Translations under genes and position numbers: made by a program
Assembly (NCBI GenBank): GCA_035353395.1
Contig: DAOPZL010000005.1
Coordinates: 25,222-89,221, forward strand
DNA from: UBA1801 sp035353395
GTDB lineage: Bacteria; Acidobacteriota; Holophagae; Holophagales; Holophagaceae
Direction of reading: 5' to 3'
Length of the DNA stretch: 64,000 nt
Shown here: one piece after another, positions 1 through 7,974 of the stretch
Layout of the letters: each line of letters opens with the position of its first letter
How positions within the stretch are numbered: position 1 is the stretch's first letter
The notes under the pieces: model-generated
Database searches by the model: none
Told to the model about the DNA's origin: nothing
The model's input: the letters and a program-made list of their open reading frames with translations, nothing else

Positions 1-87
1 CCCGGGGTGCCCGCCCCCGCTCGCCTCGTGGAGGTGGCCCTGACCGACGGGCGGGGCTGCCGCATCGCCGCGAAGTCCCCCCGATGA
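1..87 (+). CDS. C-terminal end of an unidentified protein (partial)
   Basis: Frame 1 is open from the window edge to a TGA at 85-87 and encodes the last 28 residues of a protein, ending in RGCRIAAKSPR. The TGA overlaps the ATG of the next gene (ATGA), which is typical of translational coupling and supports this being a real gene end. Too little is present to name a family. Confidence 0.5.
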   Translation, partial: PGVPAPARLVEVALTDGRGCRIAAKSPR

Positions 88-521
88 GGCCCTGGATCCC
101 GGCCGCGGCGCTGGCCTTCGCGCTCCTGCCGCTGGCGTTCGTCCACCCCCTCAGGGTGGCGGGGCACAGCATGGAGCCGACCCTGAGGTCCGGGTCCCTC
201 CGTCTCGCCCTCCGGGCCTGGTGCGCGGGGTCCCCCGCCCGGGGCGAGGTCTGGCTGGTCGAATCGCCGGATGGCCCCGCCATCAAGCGGGTGCTGGGCC
301 TTCCGGGTGAGCACCTGGAGCAGCGGGACGGCGAGATGTATCTCGGGGAACGGCGCATGCAGGAGCCTTACCTCCGGCAGTTCGACCGAGGGGATGCCGG
401 TCCCTGGGAGACCGGGACCGGCATCCTGGTGCTGGGCGACAATCGCCGGGAAAGCCGGGATGGACGGGCCTGGGGCCCCCTGCCCCGCTCCGCCTTCCGC
501 GGCAGGATCATCGCCCCCTGA
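84..521 (+). CDS. Small S26-family signal-peptidase-like serine protease
   Basis: A 145-residue protein with one N-terminal hydrophobic segment (about residues 5-22), followed by the S26 boxes: GHSMEPTL with the nucleophilic Ser, IKRVLGLPGE with the general-base Lys, and LGDNRRESRDGRAWG. It would act outside the membrane as a Ser/Lys protease. At 145 residues it is much shorter than housekeeping signal peptidase I. The size fits specialised S26 proteases such as TraF or NiSOD-maturation types, but no NiSOD gene is visible here, so the substrate is unknown. The start overlaps the upstream stop codon. Confidence 0.75.
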   Translation: MRPWIPAAALAFALLPLAFVHPLRVAGHSMEPTLRSGSLRLALRAWCAGSPARGEVWLVESPDGPAIKRVLGLPGEHLEQRDGEMYLGERRMQEPYLRQFDRGDAGPWETGTGILVLGDNRRESRDGRAWGPLPRSAFRGRIIAP

Positions 522-704
522 GGCCCGGGCCATCCGCGCATCGAAAGATGCGTGCAAATTTCCTGGTTCATTGCGGGAACGCTGCAGAATCCGCGAGGAT
601 CCGGATCGTTTATTTCCCTTTCCGCCCTCGTCGTGCGGATCGATAGGCCTCCGGACTCCCCATGGGTTTCCGTCCCCGGTTACACTTGTTCGAACGGGGA
701 GAAT

Positions 705-1652
705 ATGTTTGGCGAAATGAAAGTCATATCGGGCTCCAGTCATCCTGACTTGGCGGCAGGCATCGCGAACCACATGGGCCTGTCCCTGTGCAAGGTGAGA
801 TCGACGCGGTTCTCCAACGAGAACATCAAGGTGAAGATCGACGAGAACGTGCGCGAGGCGGATGTCTTCGTGATCCAGACCAGCTGTCCTCCGGTGAGCG
901 ACAACCTCCTGGAGCTGCTGATCCTCATCGACGCGCTGAAGTACGCTTCGGCCGGCAGGATCACGGCCGTGCTGCCCTACTATCCCTACGCCCGCAGCGA
1001 CAAGAAGGACGAGGCCCGCATCTCCATCACCGCGAGGCTGATGGCGGACCTCCTGCAGACGGCGGGCGCGGACCGGGTGCTCACCATGACCCTCCACGCG
1101 CCCCAGATCCTGGGATTCTTCCGCACGCCGGCGGACCAGCTCTTCGCCACGCCGATCCTGACCAACTATTTCCGGACCTCCGACATCTCCAACTCCGCGG
1201 TGGTCGCCACGGACGCGGGCGCCGCCAAGGTCGCGGGCCACTTCGCCAAGCGCCTGGGCCTGCCCATGGCCATCATCGACAAGCGCCGCTTCGACGACAC
1301 GGAGAAGGCCCAGAGCGTCGCGCTCATCGGAGAAGTCAAGGGCAAGGACTGCATCATCTTCGACGACGAGATCGCCACCGGCGGCTCCATCCGGGAGGCT
1401 GCCCGCATCCTCAAGAGCTTCGGGGCCGGGAAGGTGCGCGTGGGCGTCACCCATGCCGTCTTCTCCGGCAAGTGCATCGAGACGCTGCAGACCGCGGAAC
1501 TGGACGAACTGGTCGTCACGGACACCATTCCCGTGAGCGCCGAAAAACGCGCCGGACTGCCCAACCTGAAGGTCCTTTCCACGGCCGCGATGTTCGGGGA
1601 TGCCATCCTCAGGATCCACGGCGGCCGCAGCATCAGCGAAATGATGGAATGA
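705..1652 (+). CDS. prs: Ribose-phosphate pyrophosphokinase (PRPP synthetase)
   Basis: The 315-residue product matches the family's usual length. It makes PRPP from ribose 5-phosphate and ATP in the cytoplasm for nucleotide, His and Trp synthesis. Visible signatures are the SGSSHPDLA N-terminus, YYPYARSDKK (ATP-binding region), a THAVFSGK stretch, and the PRPP loop IIFDDEIATGGS. In the loop, DDEIATGG replaces the commoner DDMIDTAG-type sequence. The ATG at 705 has a GGGGAG just upstream; ATG 717 is an alternative that removes four residues. The next gene overlaps the stop codon. Confidence 0.93.
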   Translation: MFGEMKVISGSSHPDLAAGIANHMGLSLCKVRSTRFSNENIKVKIDENVREADVFVIQTSCPPVSDNLLELLILIDALKYASAGRITAVLPYYPYARSDKKDEARISITARLMADLLQTAGADRVLTMTLHAPQILGFFRTPADQLFATPILTNYFRTSDISNSAVVATDAGAAKVAGHFAKRLGLPMAIIDKRRFDDTEKAQSVALIGEVKGKDCIIFDDEIATGGSIREAARILKSFGAGKVRVGVTHAVFSGKCIETLQTAELDELVVTDTIPVSAEKRAGLPNLKVLSTAAMFGDAILRIHGGRSISEMME

Positions 1653-2827
1653 CGCTCGAGGCTCTGGCCCGGGACTGTCGGGAGGATCCTTCTCTCGAGG
1701 CCCTGGGTCGCTTGCTGCCGCGGGACTGCGGCGGCGAGAGCCTCTTCTCGAAGCCGTTCCGCGTTCTCCACGCCGTCTCCGATCTCTACACCGCCCGCAC
1801 GGCGCTGAGCCTCGGCTTCGACCTGGGCTGGGAACAGCCCCTCCGCCGGGGAGCCTCCGCGGACGAGCTGCTGGCCGGATTCCGCCCCCCCTCCAAGGTC
1901 CCTGCGGAATGGATCCTGCGGTTCCTGGCCGAAAAGGACATGCTGGTCCGGGAGGGGTCGAGATACCGCCTGGACGGCTCGCCCTCGCTGGATCTCCAGG
2001 AACTGCGGGCCCTCGCCGCACAGGAGGCTCCGGGATGCCTCCAGAGCCTGGATCTCCTGGACGCCGTGAGAAGCCACATCCGACCCTACTTCACGGAGGG
2101 CCGGAGCGGCGACGCCTGCCTCTTCGATCTCGCCGTGTTCCCCCTCTGGCTCGAATACTTCCGCAACGAGAACATCCTCTACCGCTCGAACAACCAGTTC
2201 GCCCTGACCGCGCTCCGGGATTCCCTGAAGCCGAGCTTCCGCATCCTGGAGCTGGGCGGGGGAGCCGGGTCCTTCGCCCAGCTCCTGGGTTCGACCTGCG
2301 CGGGCACGGGCGAGCTCGGGAACATCGCGGAATACCGTTTCACGGACATCGCGCCGACCTTCCTGCGGCGCGCCCAGCGGGGCCTGAGGGACCTGGCCCC
2401 CGGGATCCCCTTCAGCTTCGGCAGCCTGGACATCAACCGCAGCCTCGACGACCAGGGCCTCGCCGGATCCTCCTTCGACGCCATCGTGGGCATCAACGTG
2501 CTGCACGTGGCCAAGCGCCTGGGCTCCACACTGCCGGACCTCAAGCGGCACCTGGTCCCCGGCGGGCACCTCATCCTGGGGGAGTGCCTCAAGCCGGATC
2601 TCGCCAGACCCATCTACCTGGAGTTCATCTTCCAGTTCATGTCCAGCTTCACGGAGGTGGAGACGGATCCCGATCTCCGTCCCACGCACGGATTCCTGAC
2701 CCCCGAGGCCTGGATCCGCATCCTGGAAGCGGCGGGCTTCAGGGACGTCCACGACATTCCCGACGTCCGGGCGGTGATGGACCGGTTCCCGGCGTTCTAC
2801 GTCGGCGCCTTCTCCGCGGCGAACTGA
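1649..2827 (+). CDS. Class I SAM-dependent methyltransferase
   Basis: A 392-residue protein whose ATG lies inside the prs stop (ATGA overlap), so it is probably translationally coupled to prs. Residues 201-209 (ELGGGAGSF) form the SAM-binding motif I, followed by FTDIAPTFL (motif II region) and a GGHLILGE beta-strand motif. The roughly 150 residues before the catalytic domain may be a substrate-recognition or dimerisation region like those of O-methyltransferases and polyketide-type methyltransferases. No biosynthetic partner lies nearby, so the acceptor is unknown. The link with prs could be only positional. Confidence 0.75.
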   Translation: MTLEALARDCREDPSLEALGRLLPRDCGGESLFSKPFRVLHAVSDLYTARTALSLGFDLGWEQPLRRGASADELLAGFRPPSKVPAEWILRFLAEKDMLVREGSRYRLDGSPSLDLQELRALAAQEAPGCLQSLDLLDAVRSHIRPYFTEGRSGDACLFDLAVFPLWLEYFRNENILYRSNNQFALTALRDSLKPSFRILELGGGAGSFAQLLGSTCAGTGELGNIAEYRFTDIAPTFLRRAQRGLRDLAPGIPFSFGSLDINRSLDDQGLAGSSFDAIVGINVLHVAKRLGSTLPDLKRHLVPGGHLILGECLKPDLARPIYLEFIFQFMSSFTEVETDPDLRPTHGFLTPEAWIRILEAAGFRDVHDIPDVRAVMDRFPAFYVGAFSAAN

Positions 2828-2851
2828 CGGGAAGCGGGACTCGCCTTCCGT

Positions 2852-4273
2852 TCAGAGCAGGTCCCAGGCCTGCCGAAGGCTCCCGACGGCCCGCTGCGCG
2901 TCGCAGGTGCCGTCCTTGACCCGGACGCGGAGCGCCTCGGGAAGGAGCCGGGCCGATTCCAGCGCCTGGATGCGCTGGGGGGAAGAGAGCCCGTCCCAGA
3001 CTTCCAGCAGGGCTTCCGCCCAGGCGGCATCTCCCAGCCGCGCCCGCGGCGCCCAGCGCCAGGGAGAGCCCAGCCCCGGTTCCCGCAGTTCCGCCAGCGC
3101 CGCCTCCGTCGCCCCGAGACGCTGGGCGATGAGGCTGATGGCTTCGGCGGCTTCGGCCCTCGCGAAGGGATCCGTCAGGAAGGGACGGAGGGCGGGCAGC
3201 GCCGCCCGGGTGCCGACGCCCCCCAGGGCCTGCACGAGCGCGAACCTGGCGCCCTCCGGCGCCGCCGCGAGCTGGTCCATCAGGAAGGTCTCGTCGCCGG
3301 GCTCCACCGAGGCCAGCAGCCGCTCGGCCGCGGCCCGCCGGGACCCCACGCCCCCCGTGCAGAGGGCGTCGAGATAGGGCCCCAGCCTGAAGTCCGGACC
3401 TTCGGCTTCGGACGACTTCGGCCGGGCCACGGTGGGCCGCTCCAGATCCTCCGGGCGGAAGCCGGGGAGAGGCTCTTCCCCCCAGCCCGCTGCGGCGGCC
3501 GTCTCGAGCCAGTTGGCGAGTTCCTCCCCCAGCATGGCCATGGAAGGAGTCCGGCGCGCGGGGTCGGCGGCGAGGGACCGCATGAGGATCGCCGCGAGTC
3601 CGGGCGGGAAACCGGGACGCACGGAAGCGGGCGGCAGGAGGACCTGGCTGTAGGGCTGGCCCGTGGTGAATTCGTACAGGATCGCCCCGAGCGCGTAGAC
3701 ATCGCAGCGGGCGTCGACGCGCCTGGGATCTCCGTGCTGTTCCGGCGCCATGTAGCCCACCGTGCCCACCACCATCTGGGATCTGGTGACGCGGGTCCCC
3801 TCTCCGCCCTCCCAAAGGCAGACGCCGAAGTCGGTGACCTTCAGCCTCCCGTCCCCCGCGAACAGGAGGTTGGAGGGTTTCAGGTCCCGGTGGACGACGC
3901 CCGCCGCGTGGGCCACGCCCAGCGCCTCCGCGACGGGGAGGAACCGCCGGAGCAGCCGAGAGGGCGCTTCTCCGCGGCACTCCTTCACGCTTCCCCCGGG
4001 CAGCAGTTCCATCAGGAGGAAGGGCGTGCTGCCGGCCCGGCCGAAGGCGTGGACCTCCACCAGGTGCGGGTGGTGCAGGCCCTTCAGGACTTCACCCTCG
4101 CGCAGGAACCGCGTGACCACTTCAGGATCCGCCCCCACCTCCGGCCGCAGGAACTTCACCGCAAGGGGCCGCTCGGGCCGGAAGGGATCCAGGGCCCGGT
4201 GCACGACGGCCATGCCGCCCTCGCCCAGCCGTTCCATCACACGAACACCACCGATCATCCTGGGGAGCAGCAT
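2852..4273 (-). CDS. Ser/Thr protein kinase with C-terminal HEAT-like region
   Basis: A 473-residue Hanks-type kinase. The Gly-rich loop (LGEGGM) lies near residue 17, the ATP-anchoring Lys is K40 (LAVKFL), HRD is at 128-130 in HRDLKPSN, DFG at 148-150 and APE at 176-178. All catalytic residues are therefore present. There is no transmembrane segment. Residues from about 300 on are Ala/Leu-rich helical repeats resembling HEAT or armadillo units, probably for protein binding. The gene is last in a minus-strand operon; its ATG overlaps the upstream GGDEF stop by one base (TGATG). The two upstream proteins carry FHA domains, which bind phosphothreonine and are plausible substrates. Confidence 0.85.
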   Translation of the reverse strand: MLLPRMIGGVRVMERLGEGGMAVVHRALDPFRPERPLAVKFLRPEVGADPEVVTRFLREGEVLKGLHHPHLVEVHAFGRAGSTPFLLMELLPGGSVKECRGEAPSRLLRRFLPVAEALGVAHAAGVVHRDLKPSNLLFAGDGRLKVTDFGVCLWEGGEGTRVTRSQMVVGTVGYMAPEQHGDPRRVDARCDVYALGAILYEFTTGQPYSQVLLPPASVRPGFPPGLAAILMRSLAADPARRTPSMAMLGEELANWLETAAAAGWGEEPLPGFRPEDLERPTVARPKSSEAEGPDFRLGPYLDALCTGGVGSRRAAAERLLASVEPGDETFLMDQLAAAPEGARFALVQALGGVGTRAALPALRPFLTDPFARAEAAEAISLIAQRLGATEAALAELREPGLGSPWRWAPRARLGDAAWAEALLEVWDGLSSPQRIQALESARLLPEALRVRVKDGTCDAQRAVGSLRQAWDLL

Positions 4274-5217
4274 CAGATCTCGCGCTCCACACGGTTGCGT
4301 CCGCGCGCCTTCGCGCGGTAGAGCGCCACGTCCGCCCGGGCAAGCAGGGAGCCGCCGTTGAGATCGCGGTCCTGGAACTGGGCCACCCCGAAACAGCAGG
4401 TGATGTGGAAAGGCTCGCCGCCTCCCGCCGGGTTCAGGGATTCGGCCGCGAGCGCCAGCCGGAGTTCCTCGGCCACGCACGCCGCCTCCACCCCCGGGGT
4501 TTCGGGAAGCACGATGAGGAACTCCTCGCCTCCGATCCGACCCACGAGGTCGCTGGTCCGCAGGCGGTTCATGACGAGCGCGCCGAAGGTCTGCAGGGCC
4601 AGGTCCCCGGTGGCGTGCCCGAACTGGTCGTTCACGCCCTTGAAGAAATCCAGGTCGGCCAGGATGAGCGAGAGGGGACGCCTGTGGCGGCGCGCCAGGT
4701 CCGCGTGCTTCTCCAGGAAGGCCAGCACCACGGAACGGTTGTTCACGCCGGTGAGGGTGTCCAGGCTCGTCTGGACCATCATGCTTTCGTGGTAGTGGCG
4801 CTCCAGGGCGTCCAGCTGCTTCAGCTTGAAGGCGTGCGCCCCCACCCGGATGACATCCCCGTCCTGCAGCGCGATGGGGATCCTCGGGGTCTCGATGCGC
4901 CGTCCGTTGATGAACGAGCCGTTCGTCGAGCCCAGATCCGTGAACTGGACCATGTAGCCCGCCTCCCCGACCTTGGACAAGGCGATCTGGGCGTGGCGCC
5001 GGCTGACTTCCGCCTCCTGGAGGCAGACGTCGTTCTCGGAGGAGCGTCCGATCGTGATGCCGGAAGCCTGCAACGGGATCATCTCGCCGAGGGGATTCCC
5101 CACATAGCGGATCAGCGCCCAGTCCCCCTCCCCGAGTCCGAGGCGGAGGCTCGGCATCGAGGTGTATTGCGTCGTCTGGTCGGGGATCGACTCGTCGTCG
5201 GCTCGCAGGGCATGCAT
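4273..5217 (-). CDS. FHA-GGDEF diguanylate cyclase (copy 1)
   Basis: A 314-residue soluble protein. The FHA domain spans about residues 35-135, with GRS at 57-59, SRRH at 72-75 and GSTNG at 96-100, the phosphothreonine-binding signature. The GGDEF domain follows, with GGEEF at 229-233 and the inhibitory-site RxxD at 220-223, so both catalysis (2 GTP to c-di-GMP) and product inhibition should work. It is paralogous to the adjacent upstream gene. The start is uncertain because ATG 5217 lacks a close Shine-Dalgarno; an AGAAGGA lies about 25 nt upstream. The kinase gene follows with a one-base overlap. Confidence 0.85.
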   Translation of the reverse strand: MHALRADDESIPDQTTQYTSMPSLRLGLGEGDWALIRYVGNPLGEMIPLQASGITIGRSSENDVCLQEAEVSRRHAQIALSKVGEAGYMVQFTDLGSTNGSFINGRRIETPRIPIALQDGDVIRVGAHAFKLKQLDALERHYHESMMVQTSLDTLTGVNNRSVVLAFLEKHADLARRHRRPLSLILADLDFFKGVNDQFGHATGDLALQTFGALVMNRLRTSDLVGRIGGEEFLIVLPETPGVEAACVAEELRLALAAESLNPAGGGEPFHITCCFGVAQFQDRDLNGGSLLARADVALYRAKARGRNRVEREI

Positions 5218-5276
5218 GGGAGGTCGCGGGAAGTGTCCGGAGGGATTCCTTCTAGCGTAGCAGGGGGACCGGGATT

Positions 5277-6269
5277 TCAGCGGTTCGTTCGCGCGACGAC
5301 CACCCGGTCGCGTCCCTGGTGCTTGGCCTCGTAGAGCGCCTCGTCGGCCCGGCCCAGGAGCGCCCCGGCGTCCCGGTCCTCTGGAAGCCATTGCGCCACG
5401 CCCAGGCTGCACGTGACCTTGATCGGCCCCTGGGGCAGCACGTGCGGCGCGCCGCTGAGGCTGACGCGGAGCCGTTCCGCCAGGAGCGCGGCCCCGTCCT
5501 TGTCCGTCTCGGGCAGGATCAGGAGGAACTCCTCGCCCCCGATGCGCCCCGCCAGGTCCGTTCCGCGCAGGTTCTGCCGGACCCGCTCCCCGAAGCCGGC
5601 CAGGACGATGTCGCCGGCCCCGTGGCCGTACTTGTCGTTGACCTGCTTGAAGTGGTCGAGATCGCACATGATCACGCTGATCTGCCGGCCGTGGCGCCGG
5701 CTCAGCTCGAACCGGCTCTGGAGCTCCGCGAGGGTGGCGCTGCGGTTTCCCAGGCCGGTCAGCGGATCCTTGGTGCTCTGGTCCAGGAGGGTCTCGTGGA
5801 AGATCCGCTCCAGCGAATCCATGGCCACCAGCTTCAGGATGTGGCTCCCCACGGATATCCGGTCGCCGGACAGCATGAGCCTCGGGCCCGTCACGGGGCT
5901 CCCGTTCAGGAACGTCCCGTTGGTGGACTGCAGATCCTCCAGGAAGAGCTTGTGCGTCCCGGTCCCGGTCGGCTCCATGCTCACCCGGGAGTGGAGCCTG
6001 CTGACCTCCTCGTCCAGGAGCGTGATCTGCGCCTGGGGCGAGCGCCCGATGATGTTCTCCCCGGCCGCGAGGGGGAAGACCCGTCCCAGGTTCGATCCGG
6101 CGTAGACCACCAGGGCCCATTCGCTCGGGGCCGAGGCCGCGTCCTCCGGACACCGCTCCCGCAGGGCGGTTTCCATGTCGCCCCAGGAGTGCAGCGGCAC
6201 GGTGGGATCCGGGGCATCCGGGAAATCCGTCCATTCGCTGCGGCCATCCTGGGATGGGTCGGTCATCAT
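5277..6269 (-). CDS. FHA-GGDEF diguanylate cyclase (copy 2)
   Basis: A 330-residue protein with the same architecture as its downstream neighbour: FHA signatures GRS (75-77), SRLH (90-93) and STNG (115-118), then GGEEF at 244-248 with RGTD at 235-238 as I-site. No membrane segment or signal peptide is present. The start ATGATG overlaps the upstream stop (ATGA). The pair appears to be a tandem duplication that has diverged well beyond near-identity. FHA input suggests that c-di-GMP synthesis is gated by a phosphorylated partner, possibly the kinase encoded in the same operon. Confidence 0.86.
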   Translation of the reverse strand: MMTDPSQDGRSEWTDFPDAPDPTVPLHSWGDMETALRERCPEDAASAPSEWALVVYAGSNLGRVFPLAAGENIIGRSPQAQITLLDEEVSRLHSRVSMEPTGTGTHKLFLEDLQSTNGTFLNGSPVTGPRLMLSGDRISVGSHILKLVAMDSLERIFHETLLDQSTKDPLTGLGNRSATLAELQSRFELSRRHGRQISVIMCDLDHFKQVNDKYGHGAGDIVLAGFGERVRQNLRGTDLAGRIGGEEFLLILPETDKDGAALLAERLRVSLSGAPHVLPQGPIKVTCSLGVAQWLPEDRDAGALLGRADEALYEAKHQGRDRVVVARTNR

Positions 6270-7051
6270 GCCTCCACGAAACAGCTTACGAAACCATGAT
6301 CGTCCTTTTTCCGCGCGAGGATGAAGCGCCCCCGCTCCGCCCCCACGGCCTCCGGTCCGAGATTCACCAGGAGGCGGCCGGTCCTGGGGTCGTGGCGGAG
6401 CGAGACGACGCCCTTCACCGGAACGTCGAACACGCCCAGCACCTCCAGGTTCCGGATGTTCTCCCCCGTGGCTTTCACCAGCTGGAAGGTGTAGCGCATG
6501 TTCAGGCCCCTGGGCAGCCGCTGGAAGTCCTCGCCGCTGATCGCGATGGGCAGCCCGAGCACCACGGCCAGGTCCCGGCGGGCCTTCGCAGGGCAGATCC
6601 GCAGGGAGAGTCCCCTGACGGGAGGGGCCGCAAGCGGATCCCGGAGGGACAGGGCGGAAGTCCTGAACCGGGGCGGATCCTGGCGCCGCGCCGGCACGGC
6701 GCGGGGGAGTGCGGGGATCGACAAGCGTCCGCAGGTCTCGACACGGAAGACCGGCATCTCGCACAACTTCGCCCCGCCGGCCCAGGCGGCCCAGGCGGTC
6801 TCGCCCCGCAGCCGCGCCTCGAAGGACATGGGATCCTCCTTCACGGCGGGCTGGAACTGCAGGTCCTGGCCATTGATCGTGGGCTCGAAACGGAAGTCCG
6901 CCGGGGCGCAGGCCGCCTCCAGGAGCCTGAGCCCGGCGGCTTCCGGCGGCAGGAAGGCGGGCGGAATGGACCGGCAGGCGGGGGCCGAGAACGCCCGCCG
7001 GATGGTCTCGGCCACGTCCGCCACCGCCTCCCTGAACCGGCCCAGCGCCAT
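6266..7051 (-). CDS. Hypothetical protein in kinase/GGDEF operon
   Basis: A 261-residue protein of no family I recognise. The N-terminal third is Ala- and Pro-rich. The C-terminal half (from about residue 125) looks like a beta-rich domain with RFRTSALSLRD and YTFQLVKATGENIRNLEV segments. A divergent PilZ-type c-di-GMP receptor would make sense in this operon, but I do not see a clean RxxxR / DxSxxG pair, so that is speculation. It starts two bases after the preceding stop and overlaps the next gene by four bases, so it is firmly part of the operon. Confidence 0.6.
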   Translation of the reverse strand: MALGRFREAVADVAETIRRAFSAPACRSIPPAFLPPEAAGLRLLEAACAPADFRFEPTINGQDLQFQPAVKEDPMSFEARLRGETAWAAWAGGAKLCEMPVFRVETCGRLSIPALPRAVPARRQDPPRFRTSALSLRDPLAAPPVRGLSLRICPAKARRDLAVVLGLPIAISGEDFQRLPRGLNMRYTFQLVKATGENIRNLEVLGVFDVPVKGVVSLRHDPRTGRLLVNLGPEAVGAERGRFILARKKDDHGFVSCFVEA

Positions 7052-7053
7052 GG

Positions 7054-7599
7054 TCAATCCGGCTGGACGAGGGCCTGCAGCGCGGACATGACGCGCTCGA
7101 GAGGTTCCGTCACGTCCATCTGGTAGCCGGCCTCCAGCAGTTTCTGCGCGGCCAGGTCCTGGGACGGCAGGTCCACGAAGCTGGCGAAGATCGCCCGCAG
7201 GGGGGAAGCGCCTTCCGTCACCTGGACGAGGAGTTCCCGGGACGAGGCGCGGAAGACCTCCCCCGCCTTGGCGAGGGAAGGCTCCTGGGTCTTCTGCACG
7301 GAGAGCACGGGGCAACGGGCTTCCCCGGACCAGCCCCCGGCCAGTTCCGAGGCGGGCAGGAGCAGCAGGTCCGGGGGCGTCTTCAGCTCCTTGAGAAGGG
7401 TCTTCTGGATGATCTCCCCCTTCAGGTGCGGCTCCAGGGCCCTCCCGTAGAGCACCGTCTGCAGCTTCGTCGGGGTGATCGGCTCGGTGTAGCGGAAATC
7501 CAGAGGGATGCCCGACGTGTCCGTGAGGAGGAGCCCCCCCAGGTAGCTGGCTCCTTCCTTCATCACGACGAAATACGCGAGTTTGAGGGTGTCCGCCAT
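7054..7599 (-). CDS. Hypothetical protein, first gene of signalling operon
   Basis: A 181-residue protein from ATG 7599, preceded by AGAGGCG. Longer reading of the frame runs back into the tRNA-Gln gene and is rejected. No known domain is recognised. There is a LAYFVVMKEGASYLGGLLLTD beginning and a YTEPITPTKLQTVLYG segment, without membrane helices. It lies two bases upstream of the next hypothetical gene and probably leads the five-gene minus-strand transcript ending with the Ser/Thr kinase. Its job may be tied to c-di-GMP or phosphorylation signalling, but only by context. Confidence 0.6.
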   Translation of the reverse strand: MADTLKLAYFVVMKEGASYLGGLLLTDTSGIPLDFRYTEPITPTKLQTVLYGRALEPHLKGEIIQKTLLKELKTPPDLLLLPASELAGGWSGEARCPVLSVQKTQEPSLAKAGEVFRASSRELLVQVTEGASPLRAIFASFVDLPSQDLAAQKLLEAGYQMDVTEPLERVMSALQALVQPD

Positions 7600-7707
7600 G
7601 TCGAATCGCCTCTGTAATTCCCCGCACAGCATACCGCCACGCCGCCGGGACCGCAGCAAAGCCCTTGTCTTCGGCCCGGAATTCGCTATGCTGGGAGATG
7701 CCGTTTC

Positions 7708-7782
7708 TGGGGAGTGGTCTAACGGTAGGACAACAGATTCTGGTTCTGTCAGGTGAGGGTTCGAATCCTTCCTCCCCAACCA
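7708..7782 (+). tRNA. tRNA-Gln (CTG anticodon)
   Basis: Cloverleaf folded by eye. The acceptor stem TGGGGAG pairs with CTCCCCA, followed by discriminator A and an encoded CCA end. The D arm is around AACGGTAGGA. The anticodon stem ACAGA/TCTGT encloses loop TTCTGGT with anticodon CTG. The T arm contains GGTTCGAATCC. Length is 75 nt. Confidence 0.93.
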
Positions 7783-7798
7783 AGCTCGAAAGCACGCG

Positions 7799-7820
7799 CA
7801 GCCACCTTCACCGGTGGCTG
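7799..7820 (+). terminator. Hairpin terminator after tRNA-Gln
   Basis: An eight-base stem CAGCCACC/GGTGGCTG with a six-base loop, 16 nt past the tRNA CCA, followed by the T-rich TTCGCTTGTT. It is probably a rho-independent terminator for the tRNA transcript. Confidence 0.6.
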
Positions 7821-7974
7821 TTCGCTTGTTGCGGCACCCCCTTTACCGTCCAGCGGCACAGGATCATAGTGGCGGTGCAACCCTGAAGAAAGACCGCATG
7901 GATCCTTCGTTCGCGACGGGCCCCCCGCCCGGAGGCTCGCTCGAGGCCCCTTCACGCTGGAGGTTCTCCCGATC

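Noticed and set aside
788..1648. Long open frame in front of the methyltransferase, overlapping prs
   Set aside because: It is a GC-rich shadow of prs with Arg/Gly/Pro-rich composition; the methyltransferase start at 1649 has a coupled ATGA.
1166..2752. 528-codon minus-strand ORF opposite prs and the methyltransferase
   Set aside because: Antisense shadow with biased composition; both genes on the plus strand have clear family motifs.
7600..7779. N-terminal extension of the 181-residue hypothetical protein
   Set aside because: It would be translated through the complement of tRNA-Gln.
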